This document shows, piece after piece, positions 24,917-26,824 of a stretch of DNA of 26,824 nucleotides. The first letter of the stretch is position 1, and every line of letters starts with the position of its first letter. The notes beneath the pieces are model-generated. The model was not told the DNA's origin and ran no database searches. It worked only from the letters and a program-made list of their open reading frames with translations. This stretch comes from Coemansia sp. RSA 1804. Lineage: Eukaryota; Kickxellomycota; Kickxellomycetes; Kickxellales; Kickxellaceae. Position numbers and translations under genes: made by a program. The DNA is taken from assembly GCA_027578815.1 (NCBI GenBank), contig JANBTH010000205.1:1-26824 (forward strand). The letters are read 5' to 3'.

Positions 24917-26533
24917 TTACTCTGGGTCGGTTACGTAGGTACCGGGGAAGATCCCCTCAACGCCATTCAGTCGCCCAGTCCACCAGTTGTCCTTTGACTC
25001 GGTGCGCTCAACAAGCTCAATCCTATCACCCTCCTTGAACACAAGGTCGCCGTCTGCCTGCCCTGCGTAGTCGTAGATCGCAGTCACATACTGCACAGCT
25101 GGCCCTCCTTTCTCGGGCGGGCGCGGAGAGAGCGGCTTGGGTGGTCCCGATGGTACGCCAGCGGAGGCGTGGTACGACGGTGGCGCTGCTGTTGAAGAAC
25201 CAGGCTCACCGGACACCGGTGCTTTGGTTTGCGATGCGCCCTGGTAGGGAATCGGGAACTGCTGCTGCTGCTGCGAAGCCGGCTGCTGGTTGTACGAGCC
25301 ATACGGATTCTTGGTGTCGGCACCAGGCAGAGCACCACCCGCACCCACTGAGGGGCTCTGGGCGCTCCTGTTCTGTGCTGAGGATGGCCCAGCAGAGCCG
25401 TACGGATTGACAGATCCCGCAGACCCATATGGATTGGTAGAGCCAGCAGAACCATATGGGTTGGTAGAACCAACAGACGGGGGCTGCTGCTGCTGCTGCT
25501 GCTGCTGTGGCGGCGGAAGCGGAGACGCGTTAATTCCAGGACTATTGTGCTTAAAGACAGACGACGCTTGTGTTGGACCCGCAGGCTTGTCCTTCTTGCG
25601 GAAGGTGTTCATGACTGAACCAAACTTGCTTTTGTTCTGATCTTCAATAGTAAGCGGAGTAACCTCCATGTACCCATGACCCCACAGGTCCAGCTTGGAC
25701 AGATGCTGCTCTGCAACACCCCACTTGCGTTGCCAGCCAACAAGCACAGGCGTGCCCAGGTCAAAGGCCGGGCAGTTCCTGGCAGCGTCAGAGAACTCTC
25801 TAAACAGATTGGTGTACAGAGTGTGCTGCATACGGAAGAACTTTAGGAATATGGGGTCAATGAAGGCCTGGCGCATATCCAGCAGCTGCTTGAGCTGTGC
25901 CTTGAGCATGTCGTTGTAGTAGTTGTACTGACGCGAGGCCTCCTGGTACTGGACACCGTTCTTCTGGAAGGCCCTTTCCTCCGGAAGACGACGCTGGCCC
26001 TCGGACCCCTCCTTTGCCTCGGCCTTCTCTATCGCCACCCTGTACCTGTCGTAGTCAATAAGCTTGTGGTCGCGCTTATCCATCACCTTGTGCACATTGC
26101 GCATCATTGCAAGCATCTCCTGGATCGGCCCAACGACAGAGATGTCCATGCGCGCAAGCTGCGGCTCGACATTTGCCTTGATAGCAACCATGCGTCTATG
26201 GAACTCCTCGGCCACGCGCAACAGCTCCTGCGATGCGCCCTCGTCCACGTAGCTGCCTACGGGCTGGCTGATGCTCTCTGGGTCGGTGCTGATGGGCTTG
26301 TACACCGCCAGAACCTGCTCCAAATACGCGCTTTGGTATATAAGCATGTTGCGGATGCTGTCGCGGAACTCCGCTGCGTGTCTGAACAGGTCCTTGGTCG
26401 ACTTTTCCATTTCGACAAACTGCACTTTCAGGTCCTCATAATCCGAATCAACAGTCGTCACAGTGCGGCTAATCTTGCTCTGTATCTGATGAGGCATGCG
26501 CTCAAGCGCCTTCTTAAACCCCTTCCAGCTCAT
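24917..26533 (-). CDS. hob1: BAR-SH3 protein (Hob1/Rvs167/amphiphysin-like)
   Basis: A 538-residue protein from ATG 26533. Residues 1-255 form an N-BAR-type domain: the start MSWKGFKKALERMPHQIQSK closely matches fission-yeast Hob1 and budding-yeast Rvs167, and later blocks such as KRDHKLIDYDRYR and YNYYNDMLKAQLKQLL are family hallmarks. BAR dimers bind and bend membrane at endocytic sites and actin patches. The middle (about 330-475) is a Pro/Gln/Ser/Gly-rich linker with a run of nine Gln and three tandem copies of a nine-residue unit (GSTNPYGSA-like), plus a further NPYGS. The C-terminal SH3 domain is at 480-538: AIYDYAGQADGDLVFKEGD, NWWTG and GIFPGTYV, where the usual Asn of GNYV is Thr. 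It belongs at cortical actin/endocytosis by analogy with its orthologues. Confidence 0.95.
   Translation of the reverse strand: MSWKGFKKALERMPHQIQSKISRTVTTVDSDYEDLKVQFVEMEKSTKDLFRHAAEFRDSIRNMLIYQSAYLEQVLAVYKPISTDPESISQPVGSYVDEGASQELLRVAEEFHRRMVAIKANVEPQLARMDISVVGPIQEMLAMMRNVHKVMDKRDHKLIDYDRYRVAIEKAEAKEGSEGQRRLPEERAFQKNGVQYQEASRQYNYYNDMLKAQLKQLLDMRQAFIDPIFLKFFRMQHTLYTNLFREFSDAARNCPAFDLGTPVLVGWQRKWGVAEQHLSKLDLWGHGYMEVTPLTIEDQNKSKFGSVMNTFRKKDKPAGPTQASSVFKHNSPGINASPLPPPQQQQQQQQPPSVGSTNPYGSAGSTNPYGSAGSVNPYGSAGPSSAQNRSAQSPSVGAGGALPGADTKNPYGSYNQQPASQQQQQFPIPYQGASQTKAPVSGEPGSSTAAPPSYHASAGVPSGPPKPLSPRPPEKGGPAVQYVTAIYDYAGQADGDLVFKEGDRIELVERTESKDNWWTGRLNGVEGIFPGTYVTDPE
25391..25471 (-). repeat. three tandem 27-bp coding repeats
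   Basis: Three imperfect 27-bp units encode NPYGSAGS(T/V)-type nonapeptides in the BAR-SH3 linker. Third-position differences between copies show the array is not brand new. A run of CAG/CTG codons encoding poly-Gln lies beside it at about 25483-25505. Confidence 0.75.
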
Positions 26534-26824
26534 TCTTGCCTCTCGTTCGCTTGGACAATATTGTAAAAAAAAATACTGATGGTAAGCAAAATTACTTCTG
26601 CCAACAACAATGAAGAACTAAAAAAGGAAAATACAACTTCGAATAAGTAAAAGAAAAAAGGGGAGGGGAAAAAAGAAGGATGTGGGAGTGTTGCGGAGAG
26701 AGAATAAAAAAGAATGACACAATGGAAACACAGCCAAAGAGAAATGCTGCATGCATAGAAACGGGGGAGAATGATTTTCCCCCATCTTTCCTCCCTGCTG
26801 TTCGCCTCATTTTGTCCTGGCAGA
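26534..26824 (-). promoter_or_regulatory. 5' flank of the BAR-SH3 gene
   Basis: AT-rich, with A/G-rich runs on the plus strand (about 26639-26680), that is, pyrimidine-rich in the direction of transcription, like the CT tracts before other genes here. No further ORF with support; the window ends here. Confidence 0.35.

Noticed and set aside
1..26824. CRISPR arrays, prokaryotic operons, intact transposons
   Set aside because: No regularly spaced repeats, no Shine-Dalgarno-linked gene clusters and no transposase, integrase or reverse transcriptase were seen; spliced genes and domain content are eukaryotic.

Overview
This window looks like a compact, intron-poor fungal nuclear chromosome segment. 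It holds thirteen confidently or reasonably identified protein genes plus several small or doubtful ones. GC-rich coding regions are separated by short AT-rich, polypyrimidine/poly-A spacers. Gene content (MPP10, RRB1, DBP5, SF3B6, Mis18, an Hob1/Rvs167-type BAR-SH3 protein, a palC-like BRO1 protein, an Ssu1-type transporter, a DUF4246 protein, a vezatin/Inp2-like protein) is fungal. The intron scarcity and domain mix would fit an early-diverging lineage such as Kickxellomycotina; that placement is inference, not proof.

Layout. 0.25-2.0 kb (+): a DGAT2-family acyltransferase and a small poly-Asn protein. 2.06-6.9 kb (-): a vezatin/Inp2-like membrane protein, a DUF4246 protein and a small orphan ORF. 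7.3-11.4 kb: a head-to-head ribosome-biogenesis pair, RRB1/GRWD1 (-) and MPP10 (+), sharing a 572-bp promoter. 11.4-12.4 kb: an AT-rich convergent gap with a candidate 56-residue gene. 12.4-13.8 kb (-): an Ssu1/TDT-type sulfite/anion transporter. 13.8-16.7 kb: an unusually long AT-rich gap with only weak candidate transcripts. 16.75-17.14 kb (+): SF3B6/p14. 17.3-26.5 kb, all (-): a second DGAT2 paralogue, DBP5 (spliced), a palC-like gene, Mis18, an Mpv17/PMP22-family gene and a BAR-SH3 gene.

How the genes relate. Most are unrelated housekeeping genes, as expected in eukaryotes. Links worth noting are the two DGAT2 paralogues (triacylglycerol synthesis at ER/lipid droplets), the divergent ribosome-biogenesis pair, and two nuclear RNA genes (SF3B6 for branch-site recognition, DBP5 for mRNA export). 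No operon-like pathway, CRISPR, rRNA, tRNA or intact transposon was recognised.

Most noteworthy observations: DUF4246 and SF3B6 proteins with substitutions at residues expected to be functional; a DGAT2 paralogue with SPHG in place of HPHG; a likely hidden intron and extra C-terminal exon in Mis18; a stem-loop palindrome in the RRB1/MPP10 promoter; and a small unannotated ORF. I did not find convincing evidence of an entirely new multi-gene system.
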